A DNA stretch of 64,000 bases from Phoma sp. XZ068 (lineage: Eukaryota > Ascomycota > Dothideomycetes > Pleosporales > Didymellaceae): assembly GCA_004835665.1 (NCBI GenBank), contig RBKR01000029.1, forward strand, positions 1 to 64,000, in the 5' to 3' direction. The notes beneath the pieces are model-generated. The model made no database searches. It was not told the origin of the DNA and saw nothing but the letters and a program-made list of their open reading frames with translations. The position numbers were made by a program, and so were the translations under genes. This document shows, one piece after another, positions 20,984 to 31,311 of this stretch (the stretch's first letter is position 1; every line of letters begins with the position of its first letter).

Positions 20984-20997
20984 GGGAGCGAACAGAA
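20984..20997 (-). other. putative primer-binding site, possibly self-priming
   Basis: The bases next to the 5' LTR, read on the minus strand, are TTCTGTTCGCTCCC and do not start with the usual TGG of a tRNA-primed site. AGCGAACAG on the plus strand here (20987-20995) is the exact complement of CTGTTCGCT inside the same LTR (21092-21100). That is the arrangement expected of Tf1/sushi-type self-priming. Confidence 0.4.
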
Positions 20998-21230
20998 TGT
21001 CAGGCTTGATAGCCAGGGGCACTAGGGAGAGAAGTATTGATACGAGCAGGCAGGACTACAATAGTCCCAAACAAGGTCAATTAACAGTAGACTGTTCGCT
21101 ACCTTGTAACGAACAGCTAAGCTAGGCTCTATATACTCTAGTTACCCCGCATAGAGGTAACTCCGGTAACTACGCCCTACCCAAGCGTAGTAATACGAGT
21201 ATTCAACTCCTAGAAGCCATGTGTCTAACA
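20998..21230 (-). repeat. 5' LTR of gypsy element
   Basis: 233 bp, partner of 13905-14137, followed by the ACTAG target duplication at 21231-21235. It contains a CTGTTCG...CGAACAG inverted repeat (21092-21098 and 21110-21116) that could fold near the putative transcript start. Confidence 0.93.
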
Positions 21231-21235
21231 ACTAG

Positions 21236-24200
21236 TAGTAAATTCTTCTAATATACTTACTTTACCTACAGCCTTATAATAGTATATATAATAACTTAAC
21301 TTCTTTACTAACTTCTTAACCTTTAGCACTAAATTATTATATACTATAACCTTGCCTATCTTATACTTGCGCAACTTCTACTATACTATACCTAATACTA
21401 TCTCTTCTACTTCCTTCTTCTTTACTACCTTACCTACCCTAATTATATAGTACACTATATTTATTCTTATAGTTTTAGCTTAGAATAAATTAACCTAATC
21501 TTACTTAATATATATCTACTAGAATAACTTATCCTCCTTACTTAGTAGTAATATTACTATTAATATTACTATCTGCGTCTTAGTAGATACTAACTTGCCT
21601 AACTTCTATATCTCTTTATAGAAATTATACTAGTAGTTTAATATAATATAATACTTATTAATTATAATCTAGTCTAGCTATTATATTACTTATAATTAGT
21701 TTAAAAATATTATAACTCTTCTCTAACTGCTAACTTAGGTATTACTAATATAACTATAGCTGTATCTAGCAGGTAGTAGCTATCCTACTTAGTATATAAT
21801 ATCCCTAACTTCCTATATTACTATATTATATCTTTCTATAATATAATTAATAGTATAATAATAACTATAGTGCCCCTCTACTCTGCCTATATAGGTAATA
21901 TAAATAATATACTCTTACCTGCCCCTATTAGTATTACTACTATAATATAACTCTATCTAGTAATAATAGTATTAACTACCTCTTTCTACACGCCTTAAAA
22001 CTTAGCTGTCTTGCCTATTATATACTAAAGCTGCACTATTATATCTATCTTCTTTAACTAGCCCTATTAATTAATTCTTACCTTGTCTACCTTAGTCTTA
22101 AATAGTGCTCTCTTCTACTTCTTGCACTTGCTATTATTCTTACTATTAACCTAGAATCCTAAAAATTAGTGCTACTCTATACTTAATATATAGAACTACT
22201 ACCTCTTATTAGCTATAGCGCCTACCTGCTCTATAATACCTTATATATATATTATACCTATAATATATATTATATGCCTAGCCTATATATTAGTAATTAC
22301 TAACTATATATTCTCCTCCTTCTATACCTTGTTATTATCTCTCTTATCTATATAGAATATAGTAGATCTATATAAAAACTGCTAGCTAATACTAATAGCA
22401 ATCTTATAGTATACTACTATAGTTAACTCTAATCCTATCCTAATCCTACTTTTATACTTTAATACCTCTCTAAACTAGTTACCTATCTACTTACGCCTAC
22501 TTAGGTCTACTAGCTATATATATAATAATATTACCTTCTTCTCTTATACTATAGCTTCTAACTACTACTAAAATAGTAACACTAACTATATATAATATAC
22601 TACTAGCTTGCCTACTTTGCATAGTAAATACCTATAAATAATCTTTATATTACTACTTATATAGTAACCTATATAGTTATTATATAGTAATAACTACTAT
22701 ACTATCCTTAATAAATATATTATAGTAACCCCCCTTAATAGTATTACTGTATTAAACACTACCTAACTCTAGCTACCTTGCTAGCTGCCTATACGCTATA
22801 TATATTAATACTATTAACTTTTTCTAGAATACTACTACTTAATCTATATATTACTCTACCTTATATATATTAATACCTAATTATACCCCTTGTTTTATAA
22901 ACTAGTCTCTAATAGTAGCATCCTTCTCTACCTACTTAAATAACTAACTCTTACTATTAATAGGTATATAGGTATAGTAGTCCTTTAAAAAATTCTACCT
23001 AGGCTACTTATTAGTTAGGTTGTTATACAAGCTATCCTATAGTATACTAGGTATAGGCTTATTACCTTTACTACTGCTAAACAATAGCTTGTCTATTAAT
23101 AATTACTAGCTCTCTATTACTAGTCTATAAATTATACTATAGAACTAGGCTATACTAAACTATAAATCTTTATATAATAACTCCTCTCTACTAACCTACT
23201 TAACATACCTATATAATATTATATTATAATAAATCTTTAACATGTATGTCTATAAATCTAATATCTACTATATTAGGCTATAGCTGCTATATACTATAAA
23301 CTAGTCTATTATCTCCTATATAAACTATAAATATTCTTTATACTAGTGTTAGGGTAGGCTGCTGTTACTCTTATATACACTATTACTATTAAAACTATCT
23401 AACTTGTCTTTCTTACTATTATTAGATATGCCTAATAACTCTAATACCTACTATATAACTATAAACTATACTACCTTAATAATAGCTAATAAAATAGGTA
23501 GATACTACTTAGTGCCCTTCTAACTATCTTCCTTTATACCTAATATAGCTAACATATACACTAATATACTATTATACTCTCTGCTTATAATCTTATAGCT
23601 TATTAATATAATATAAAACTCTAAATATACCTGCTAGATACCTAATAACTTAGTTAGCTTAATAATAGTATTAGGGGCTATATCTTGTACTGTCTCTATC
23701 TTATTAATACTCTTATTAATATTATCTACTATACTCTCTTTACTATTATCTATATCTATCTCTTTTCTTTTCTACTCTTACTCCCTAGCCTCCCCTCCTA
23801 CAACCCTCTCTACCTCCTTAATAAATACCTTCTATATATCTTACTACTAGCATATAAACTAGTACTAGGGGCTCTTCTATATATACTTGCGCTAGGTCTA
23901 TATAAAAAATATTACTATCTACTACTATAACTATATATACTTTATAATTAACTGCTTGTCTATATATAGCTGCAACAGCTAGTACTATATCTAGTGCTTC
24001 TCTATCTAGATAGCCTCTAACTATATAAACACGCTAATATAGCAGATAATAGATATTTAACTAAACTATGCTAATCTATCTATAGTATTCTATATTGCTG
24101 CCTCTATAGGCTTGGCCTGCTGCTCCTGCCTAGGATCTAGCTCTGCTATAGGCTCTTTAATACACACTAATAACTCTAGCTACTCTATACTAACTAAATA

Positions 24201-24880
24201 TAGTAGCTACTATGTCTACTCTAGCTATAGGTTTACCTTATTATACTTACCTGCCTAGATAGTGCTCTGCACCTACATCTTAATATTTACCTATACCTTA
24301 GCTATCTGCTTACCTACCTGCGTCTACGCTGCATTACTATAGATAGGCACTGCCTCTAGGCTATTATTACTAGGCTACTAGACCTAGAAATACTATAACC
24401 CCTAGCCCTAGACTAACAACTACTAGTAATGCACTTTCTTGTAATACTAGCTAACACGCTCTTATATCTCCTTCTACTTCTCTTAGGTTAGGTATCTACT
24501 CTTCTCTACTGCTAACTAACTATAGATATCTTACTAATACTTCTTTATACCTTCTAGCTTTCTAAATATTTAGCAATAATAGTAGGGGTTAACCTAGTAT
24601 ATTAACCTATTTTTATATATAGGCAACTAATAGATAGGCTTAATAACCTAGCTAGGCACCTCTAGCTTACTAGTATACTAGATTAAACTAGCCTAATTAC
24701 CTACTTTCTCTGCTATAGCTTTAGCTTGCTTCTGCTTAGCAGGGTGCACCTACTATATATAGTTCTTAATATAGCTAGGTAAAATACTATGTCTATACTC
24801 TTTGTATACAGCTAATGCATACTTAACTAAATACTTAAAATACTAGCCCCTAACGCTGCTCTCTGCTATAATTATAGAAT
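21236..24880 (-). pseudogene. RIP-destroyed second helicase copy, 5' (N-terminal and core) part
   Basis: Collinear with 5063-8665 of the intact gene across the gypsy insertion. For example TAAATACTTAAAATACTAG near 24830 matches CAAGTGCTCAAAGTACTGATG at about 8625. Similarity stops at the codon corresponding to the intact ATG. Almost all CpA, TpG and CpG are converted, so no domain can be translated. No trace of the divergent 597-residue gene is seen beyond it. Confidence 0.85.
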
Positions 24881-26632
24881 AGTTATAATAATAATTAAAT
24901 TTTATAACTTAGTCTATAAATAATAGTTTAAATAGGCTATATTAGGCTATAGATATAACTTTATATCTTATATAATAGACGCGTCTTTGCTTTTAGTAAT
25001 AGCTAGTTATAATCTTAGAATAACTCTAAACCTAGCTGTCTAGGGTATTGCAATAAAAACTATTACTCTAACTATAAATATAAAACTCTAATACTATTAT
25101 CTATATTAGCTATAGGGCTATAAATAGGTATTAACATGCAGCTTAATGTGCTAATTAATATATCTAAGTTTTAGAGCTATTAGATAGCAGGAACCTAACT
25201 AGTCTAGCACTCTAAAGTCTTCTAGGATAAGCCCTCTATAATAAATTAAACCTAGTTAAATATATATATTATAGCACTAGATTATCTAGAGTTAGAGCTA
25301 ATCCTAAGTAGGGCCCTAGAATAGAGTTACTAGCTCTATCTATATCTAGCTATAGCTATTAGAAAGAATAATATCTTCTTAATTAGTATAAAGCTAGATA
25401 TATAAGTATATAGAAAGTATATCTATCTTTTAAGTTAGCTTACTAGCTTAGCTACTATATATAGAGGATAAAACTATTATTATAAATACTATATACCTAC
25501 TACTATTCCTCCTCTAGTAACTAGTAAAGTTATAGATACTCTTTAAATACTTTAATATAATAGTAGCTAGTAATAAGCTCTACCTTTACTCTAATAATAG
25601 TTATTCTTTTTTAAATAATAGCTACTTTAAGTTTCTTTCTTTTATACTCTTAGCTATACTAGTAGTAATCTAAGCCTATTTTTCTTTTTCTAGATAATCT
25701 AGTATCTACTATACTTCTACCTTAGAGTAAGTAATCTATAATTAGTACCTTATATCTTACTAAAGAATACCTACCTTATTAAAAATCTAGTATAGATAAT
25801 ATTTATATACTTTATCTATAAGTCTATTAATACTAATACTCTATTCTAAGGTAAGTATATTAATTAGAAATTTAGCTATTACTAGTAGGTATAGTATAGC
25901 TTAGTTATAGATAGAGTCTACCTCCTTAATCTTCTTAATAGCTATATATTATCTTTTCCTTATTTTTATTAAGATATCTATACTTTTATACTTTATTATA
26001 GCTTTAGCTATATTAGTATTAGAGAATATAGAAAGAGTAGTACCTTTAAAAATAATATTTTATTTATTAGAGAAGATATAAGTTACTAAGCTAGTTATAA
26101 GTAGGTTAAAAGTTTATAAATTCTAGTATAGTCTTCTTTACCTTTAGAGGCAAGTAGTACCTAAACTTATTAGCTCTAGCTAGCTATTCTTTACTCTTAA
26201 AGGCAAGCTATAGGTAATACCTAGACTTATTAGTATAGCTATTCTTTACTTCTAGAAGTAGCTCCTATTTTTACTTCTAGAGGTAACCTAACTCTAACCT
26301 ATTAGTATAGTTTAAAGATATAGTATTCTTTACTTTTAGAAGTAACTACTATTTTTACTCTTAGAAGTAACTTAACTCTAACCTATTAGTATAGGTTAGA
26401 GATATAGTATACTTATATTAATAAAAAAAATTTTACTTAAATAAAGTTACTATCTAACTTTTAAAAATAAAAAGTAAATACTATTATTTTATTATTAATA
26501 ATTAAAAAATAGTAGTTTCTACTAGTATAGTCTATATATTTCTAGTAATATTAAGTAAATATATTAAAATTTTATAGTATATATATATTATATAAAGTTA
26601 GAAGTAAATACCTAACTTAGAGAACTAGGGTA
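24881..26632. other. AT-rich RIP-saturated DNA of unknown origin
   Basis: No gene. Composition is dominated by TA, CTA and TAG words with practically no CpG or CpA, the same signature as the neighbouring destroyed helicase copy. The parent sequence cannot be recognised by eye. A degenerate minisatellite occupies 26138-26412. Confidence 0.6.
26138..26412. repeat. degenerate minisatellite in AT-rich DNA
   Basis: Four units start with TTTAC(C/T)(T/C)TTAGA-like sequence at 26138, 26190, 26245 and 26329. The last two are 84 bp each and nearly the same (ending ...TATTAGTATAG...GATATAGTAT). The first two are shorter, 52 and 55 bp. Each contains (A/G)AGGCAAG or AAGTAAC blocks. Confidence 0.7.
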
Positions 26633-26695
26633 ACGTACCTCACGGGCGAGCCGGTCACCCGAGCGAGCCGGTCACTTTTGCCAAGACCACACCAA
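26633..26695. repeat. left terminal inverted repeat, Fot1 copy 1
   Basis: 63 bp, mirrored exactly at 28432-28494. It contains GCGAGCCGGTCAC twice, 17 bp apart (offsets 14 and 31), and GCCAAGACCAC at offset 48. The duplicated block is a likely transposase-binding site. Confidence 0.9.
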
Positions 26696-26761
26696 CACTG
26701 CAACTACTTTGCAACACTACAGTGTACAACTAGAATGTACTGTAGGCTAAAGTGTATTAAA

Positions 26762-28414
26762 CTAATCTACAGTACTTTGCGCATCATTATTGCATGTTCG
26801 CGCGTTGTGCCCTGCCTCACCACACGTGCCACAGCGTCTTAAAGGCTGAGTGCCAGGTTCAACACGCGCTCTCTTCTTTGCCTTCTTTCCATCGCTGCGA
26901 GCGTTAAACTCCTTTAGAGTAGTTAGCCGCAATCCTTCACTAAACGTTAGTGTCCCTTCACGCTGGATTCGCTTTCTTTTGTGTGATTTACGGCGTGTAG
27001 CGGCCTCATTAGCTGCTTCAAGGTCTGCAACTTGGTTGCGCACCAAAACTAGTGAATGCGCTATCATCTCTGCGCCTTTGGTGAGCTGATTAAGGGCATT
27101 AACCATTGAAGTTGGCGAGCTGTCAGCGTGTCTCTGAATCCTTTCTCGAATCAGCTTCGATTGTGACCCAAATTCTAGGGTGTTGCTTGGTGTTCTAGAC
27201 TCCCACGTACTCTCATCCACAGTAGGTAGTGGTGGAGTACACAACCGCACTTCGAGCTTTGATATCACAGCCTCTGGGTCAAGTGGGACCAGGCCAGCAC
27301 CTCTGAATCCTCCCTGTATGTTGCTCTTAGTGATTGAGGCGTCAAAAGCTGCTTTAAAGCACGGCAAGAACTCAAGTTTAGTGATGCGAGTAATCTTGCT
27401 CCGCATTAGCTGCTCAGCTTGGCGGCCATATGCCTTCTTCAGAGAGGCAAAACATCCCACATCAAGCGGCTGCAGCAGGTGCGACGAGTGTGGAGGCATA
27501 CACAGAGTGATAATCTTGTGTTCCTCACAGTACTGGTGGAAATCAACCGAGTTGTGGCTCTCATGGCCGTCCAGAACAAGCAGCCGATAGCTGCCAACAG
27601 TGCGCGCCTTGGTGTGCTCATCAAAGTGCTTTAACCACTTAACTCCAAGCTCATTGTTTGTCCAGCCGTTGTTAGAGACATTAAGAACCCAGTTGTTAGG
27701 TATACTAGGCTCTTTGTACCAGGCAGAGAGGTGGTGCTTGCCAGAGAAGATGATAAAGGGTGGGATGGCCCACCCCTTTGCATTGATGCCCTGGATGATA
27801 CTAGTCCACTCTCGGTCGCCCTGCTGCACTGTCTTTGGCCTTCCTCGACGCTCAGAGCCTGTGACAACAGCTCCTGTGGATATAACGCCCATCATAAACC
27901 CAGACTCATCGAAGTTGTAGGTGTCGTCATCCAGAATACCATACTTAGCTTTGGTATTCTCTACAAGGCGGAACCAGCCCTGAATCACCCCGGGATCCTC
28001 ACAGAGGGCTCGCTTGTAGTCGTACTTCCGATTGAACTTGACTTTCAGCTCTGGCCGACGCTTAACAAAGGTGCTAGCCCAGTTCTTGCCAACAGGGGGC
28101 TGGTGGCGCTCAGCAAGGAGAGAATTAGCCATATCCTCCACATCAGCAAGCCGGGGCGAGTATCCTCGCGCGTCCAGCTTTAATACATGCTGGACAATCA
28201 CCTCCTCTTCAGTGCTTTTCAGCTTCATTGAGTTGGGCTTGCAATCGCGTCGTGGGGAGGTTCCAGCAAGTCGATCACTAAGCGTGCTTTGAGAGACTTT
28301 GTAGATAGCTGCAGCGCGTCGCTGAGACAGTGTCGCGTCTTGTTTAATAGCCTGGAGGGCAAGCTGTATATCTGCTTCGTTTAAGGGCCTTGTTGCGTTA
28401 CTGCGTTGAGACAT
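26762..28414 (-). CDS. Fot1/pogo transposase, copy 1
   Basis: 550 residues, single exon, catalysing cut-and-paste transposition into TA. N-terminal psq-type helix-turn-helix (about 8-50) and CENP-B-type helix-turn-helix (about 65-135) bind the terminal repeats. The DDE_1 catalytic domain follows, with acidic residues seen in NFDESGF, LDGHESH and QPLDVGCF, i.e. the DDD form usual for pogo. A basic Arg/Lys segment (RRKSHKRKRIQRE) is a likely nuclear signal. The C-terminus carries a CCHC knuckle CGTCGEAGHNARTC (CX2CX4HX4C). No stops or frameshifts are present, so it is probably functional. ATG at 28414 lies 80 bp inside the element. Confidence 0.97.
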   Translation of the reverse strand: MSQRSNATRPLNEADIQLALQAIKQDATLSQRRAAAIYKVSQSTLSDRLAGTSPRRDCKPNSMKLKSTEEEVIVQHVLKLDARGYSPRLADVEDMANSLLAERHQPPVGKNWASTFVKRRPELKVKFNRKYDYKRALCEDPGVIQGWFRLVENTKAKYGILDDDTYNFDESGFMMGVISTGAVVTGSERRGRPKTVQQGDREWTSIIQGINAKGWAIPPFIIFSGKHHLSAWYKEPSIPNNWVLNVSNNGWTNNELGVKWLKHFDEHTKARTVGSYRLLVLDGHESHNSVDFHQYCEEHKIITLCMPPHSSHLLQPLDVGCFASLKKAYGRQAEQLMRSKITRITKLEFLPCFKAAFDASITKSNIQGGFRGAGLVPLDPEAVISKLEVRLCTPPLPTVDESTWESRTPSNTLEFGSQSKLIRERIQRHADSSPTSMVNALNQLTKGAEMIAHSLVLVRNQVADLEAANEAATRRKSHKRKRIQREGTLTFSEGLRLTTLKEFNARSDGKKAKKRARVEPGTQPLRRCGTCGEAGHNARTCNNDAQSTVD

Positions 28415-28431
28415 TGCAGGTAGAGTGAAGT

Positions 28432-28494
28432 TTGGTGTGGTCTTGGCAAAAGTGACCGGCTCGCTCGGGTGACCGGCTCGCCCGTGAGGTACGT
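28432..28494. repeat. right terminal inverted repeat, Fot1 copy 1
   Basis: 63-bp reverse complement of 26633-26695, ending ...GGTACGT before the TA duplication. Confidence 0.9.
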
Positions 28495-28634
28495 TAGTAG
28501 GTTTATATATATATATAATAGTCTATAGCTAAAGGTACGCTAAAGTTAGTAAGTTTAGTAGCTCTCCTCTTAGCGCTAGAAATATTAAAAATATTACTAA
28601 CTTTATAGGCCTGCATTACAATAACAAGAGCTTA

Positions 28635-28664
28635 GATTTTAGATCTAAGGCTAGATCTAAAATC
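28635..28664. repeat. 12-bp perfect inverted repeat (hairpin)
   Basis: GATTTTAGATCT at 28635-28646 and AGATCTAAAATC at 28653-28664 are separated by 6 bases. Looser complementarity continues outward (TGCATTAC... against ...GTAATTCTGCA), to about 28612-28681. This suggests a small foldback or MITE-like remnant. Confidence 0.6.
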
Positions 28665-29126
28665 CTCGTGTAATTCTGCACTATTTAGCCTGTTTAAAAA
28701 TCCTATTCTACTCTAGTATTAGTAGAGAAAGAGACTATAAAAATAGTAAAGAAAGGGACCTTGCTAAATCTTGCCAAGACTAGGAAAAGAAAGAAAAACA
28801 GCAGTTTTCTTACACTATAAGTATTAGGCTAAATAGAATATAAATATACTAGTAGATTAGTATACTATTTACTTTATACAAGAATTAGATTGATTTTCTT
28901 TAGTATTTAGTGGAAGGAGAGAGAATATATACCAGCCTAAAGAATAGCAAATAGGATGCATTGTTGGCGCATGTCTACACACGTGTAGTGCGCGCTCGCA
29001 GTTTTTAAGAGGACGAGGAGCCTGTCTATTAACCAGAGCAACATCACAAGCCCGCTCAGACCGATACACTGATGTTTGCTGTATGAACTTCGAGGTGGGC
29101 TGAAATAGTGGCTTGGTCTCCGTGCA

Positions 29127-29300
29127 TGTCACGTGTTCGACGCGAATAATAATAACGAACAAAGGGAACAAAGACGGCGCAAGTCTCGGTCGCCGTTTGG
29201 TCGCCGTTTGGTCGCCGTTTCCTGGTCGCCATTTATGTCACGTGTTAAAATGCTATGATAGTAACGAACAAAGATAGCGCAAGTCTTGGCCGTGGCCTGG
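29127..29300. repeat. imperfect direct repeats with GGTCGCCGTTT triplet
   Basis: A block of CACGTGTT, then AACGAACAAAG, then GCGCAAGTCT occurs at about 29130-29186 and again at about 29260-29297. Between them GGTCGCCGTTT is repeated three times (29189-29222). It could be a regulatory or replication-slippage repeat; no function is evident. Confidence 0.6.
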
Positions 29301-29627
29301 CCGGCCCTGGATGCTCCGATCCTATATTGGTAGCGACCACAGGCGGCTGAAGTCACTAGTATCGTCTCCAAGTACCAGTGGCCAGGGCGAGACCCAGCTG
29401 AACAATAACGCTAGTATACGACAAAAGCTTAACTGTTTAAGCTTCACGCTACCCTCGCGACTTAGGAGGCCAGAACGTTAGCTACTCTCCTTGGTACAAT
29501 ACCATGTCTATATTAAACCTCAGGCCGAAGCGCATGCTTCGCTCGGCCGTTCAGCACCTTCTTGACTCGCTCCTTCGTTTTTTGTAATACCTCAACCTTA
29601 ACCCAACTGCCTTGCCTTCGTTGGACT

Positions 29628-30928
29628 ATGCACTTTCTACTTGCCTCTGCTGCACTTGCAGCCTCGTGCAACGCCCTTTCTCTTCCTCTGTTTGCGCGAG
29701 CAACCGACCCAGCACGCACTGCGCTTCCTATCTCAAGCTTCAACACGCCGAAGTTTGCGCGTCCACTCACGCTCGAGGAGGCATTGTCAGGCGCGAACGC
29801 TTCAGTCACGACCATCAAACCCGAGGATCTTCAAGATGCCAAAAACAAAGTGCCTTCGCTTGTGATACCCAACAATGGGATATTGCCAATCAACACACGG
29901 AGTCTAGATGAGGAATTGATTGAATTTGAAAAGAGACAGAGTGTCTGCTCCAATGTTCGCACTCGCGTAGAATGGGATTCCGCATCCAACAACGACCGAC
30001 AAGGGTACATCAACTCTATCAAGTGCTTGATGACCAAGCCTCCTTCCGGGAGATTTCCCGTTTCTAAAAACCTCTATGATGATCTAGTTGGTCTTCATCA
30101 ATCAATGACATCAAGAGTGCATGGAAACGCAATTTTCCTACTGTGGCATAGATACTACACCTGGACACTTGAATCACTTATGCGCGATGTGTGCGGCTTG
30201 ACTGGACCCCTACTGTGGTTTGACGAGACTCGCTATGCAGGGAACTTTGCAGCTTCATCAATCTTCAGCTCCCAGTGGTTTGGAAGCGTCAATATTGGTG
30301 GCAACTGTGTCACGAATGGTGTGAGTACCTGCTCTGATGAACTGCAGTTGGAGAAAGGTGCTAATTTGTGTTCAGCAATTTGCTAATTTAGCCCTTGTCT
30401 ATGGACCAGGGAGTAGGAACACACCCCACTGTCTAGCTCGCAACGGCGACAACTCCAAGACGAAGAACACCGGAAGTGCAATCGTTAATGCCTGTAACAG
30501 CCGCACCAGCTACGCTGACATGGCTTCATGGTAAGTTGGATATTCGAATCCCTTTCGCCACAAGCCTAACAATATGGCAGTGCCGAGGGAGGTGCTCACG
30601 CATGGGGACACAACGGAATTGGTGCGGTCATGTCGGATGTCTATGCATCCCCATCTGACCCTGTATTCTTCTTGGTAAGTCAAGCAACACGGTTGTTGAG
30701 ATGTCTCTAATAACGCTGTAGCACCACGGTTTTATCGACCGTAACTTCCGTAACTGGCAAAACAGCGGAGGCAATGCGCGCATATCCAGCGTTAATGGCA
30801 AGGACGCTTCTGGCCGTACTTTGACACTCAACTCAGCTATCAAAGTGAACGGCGTACGCCCTGACGTTACTGTTGGCCAGGTCTTGAACACGATGGGGCA
30901 AACCTTGTGCTACAAGTACGACTACTAG
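29628..30928 (+). CDS. secreted short tyrosinase (type 3 copper oxidase)
   Basis: Spliced by eye: 29628-30320, 30376-30530, 30581-30674 and 30722-30928; 1149 nt, 382 residues; three short GT-AG introns. Tyrosinases oxidise phenols to o-quinones with a dinuclear copper site. CuA histidines are seen at H157 (GLHQSM), H165 (RVHG) and H174 (LLWHR). CuB histidines are H289 and H293 (GGAHAWGH) and H315/H316 (FFLHHGFIDRNFRNWQ). A signal peptide (MHFLLASAALAASCNA) predicts secretion, with a pro-like region to about residue 104 ending EKR. No long C-terminal shielding domain is present. After CuA the usual Tyr-Trp-Asp-Trp motif reads LLWFDET. It is intact. In clusters such enzymes modify aromatic metabolites, and the decayed PKS just downstream fits that role. 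Confidence 0.9.
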
Positions 30929-31311
30929 ACACGGTCTTTTGCGACCCCTGTTTCAATTTTTGCCTTCTTAAAATTATTTTATGATTCTTAAGCTAGGACG
31001 CTGGCTTTGGGTTGTTGATATTGTATTTAACCTACGTTATGCACTGGGCCTAACGGTGCAACATTTACTACTGAACCCGTACTTTCGCATTTCGCAACTC
31101 TCAGTCTATGCTACATTAATCTCCTGTCCTAGAACTATTTACTTTTGTTGAACCTTCTTAGCTGGCGTAAGTCCAGGGCATCTCGCCTCTTTCGTGGTGC
31201 CCCCCCCCCCCCCCGCCCCCCAACGAGTTGCTCGGTCGACCAACTACACTGGGTAAAACCGGTAGGCGAGAGGTTCCCTAGCGCCAGGTTTTCAAGCTGA
31301 GTCGAGCTTTC
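30929..31311. other. spacer between tyrosinase and PKS fragment, with poly-C tract
   Basis: Tyrosinase 3' UTR followed by non-coding sequence. A C-homopolymer interrupted by one G lies at about 31200-31221. No gene is seen. The frame leading into the PKS fragment is not recognisable upstream of about 31312. Confidence 0.55.

Larger units (their letters stand above)
13905..21230 (-). mobile_element. Ty3/gypsy chromodomain LTR retrotransposon (7326 bp), nested in the RIP-mutated helicase copy
   Basis: 233-bp direct LTRs at both ends begin TGTCAGGC and end TGACA/TAACA. A 5-bp target duplication ACTAG flanks the element (13900-13904 and 21231-21235). Sense orientation is minus: gag zinc knuckle, protease, reverse transcriptase, RNase H, integrase and chromodomain follow each other from right to left. 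A polypurine tract (as read on the minus strand) abuts the left LTR. Gag and pol are broken, largely by stops that look like Trp codons changed from TGG to TAG, but the sequence is far less mutated than the helicase DNA it interrupts. It therefore inserted after most of that RIP. An intact antisense gene occupies the 3' end of the element. Confidence 0.93.
26633..28494 (-). mobile_element. Fot1/pogo-type DNA transposon, copy 1 (1862 bp)
   Basis: 63-bp perfect terminal inverted repeats starting ACGTACCTCACGGGCGAGCC, flanked by TA target duplications (26631-26632 and 28495-28496). One transposase gene lies on the minus strand. It is apparently identical in length and sequence to copies at 47868 and 59996. 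It sits at the left border between AT-rich DNA and the gene island. There is no RIP in it despite multiple copies, so it moved recently. Confidence 0.97.
28495..29627. other. intergenic region left of tyrosinase gene
   Basis: The first about 370 bases are AT-rich and partly RIP-mutated. From about 28870 the composition returns to normal. It contains a hairpin at 28635-28664 and a pair of imperfect direct repeats at 29127-29300. Short frames here have no support. The last 200 bases should hold the tyrosinase promoter, but no TATA box is obvious. Confidence 0.55.

Noticed and set aside
26850..28292. Plus-strand frames repeated identically inside the three Fot1 copies
   Set aside because: Antisense shadows of the transposase gene. 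They are identical only because the transposons are identical.
31200..31221. Poly-C tract as a functional element
   Set aside because: A homopolymer beside a gene relic; it may be slippage or a sequencing artefact. No basis for a function.
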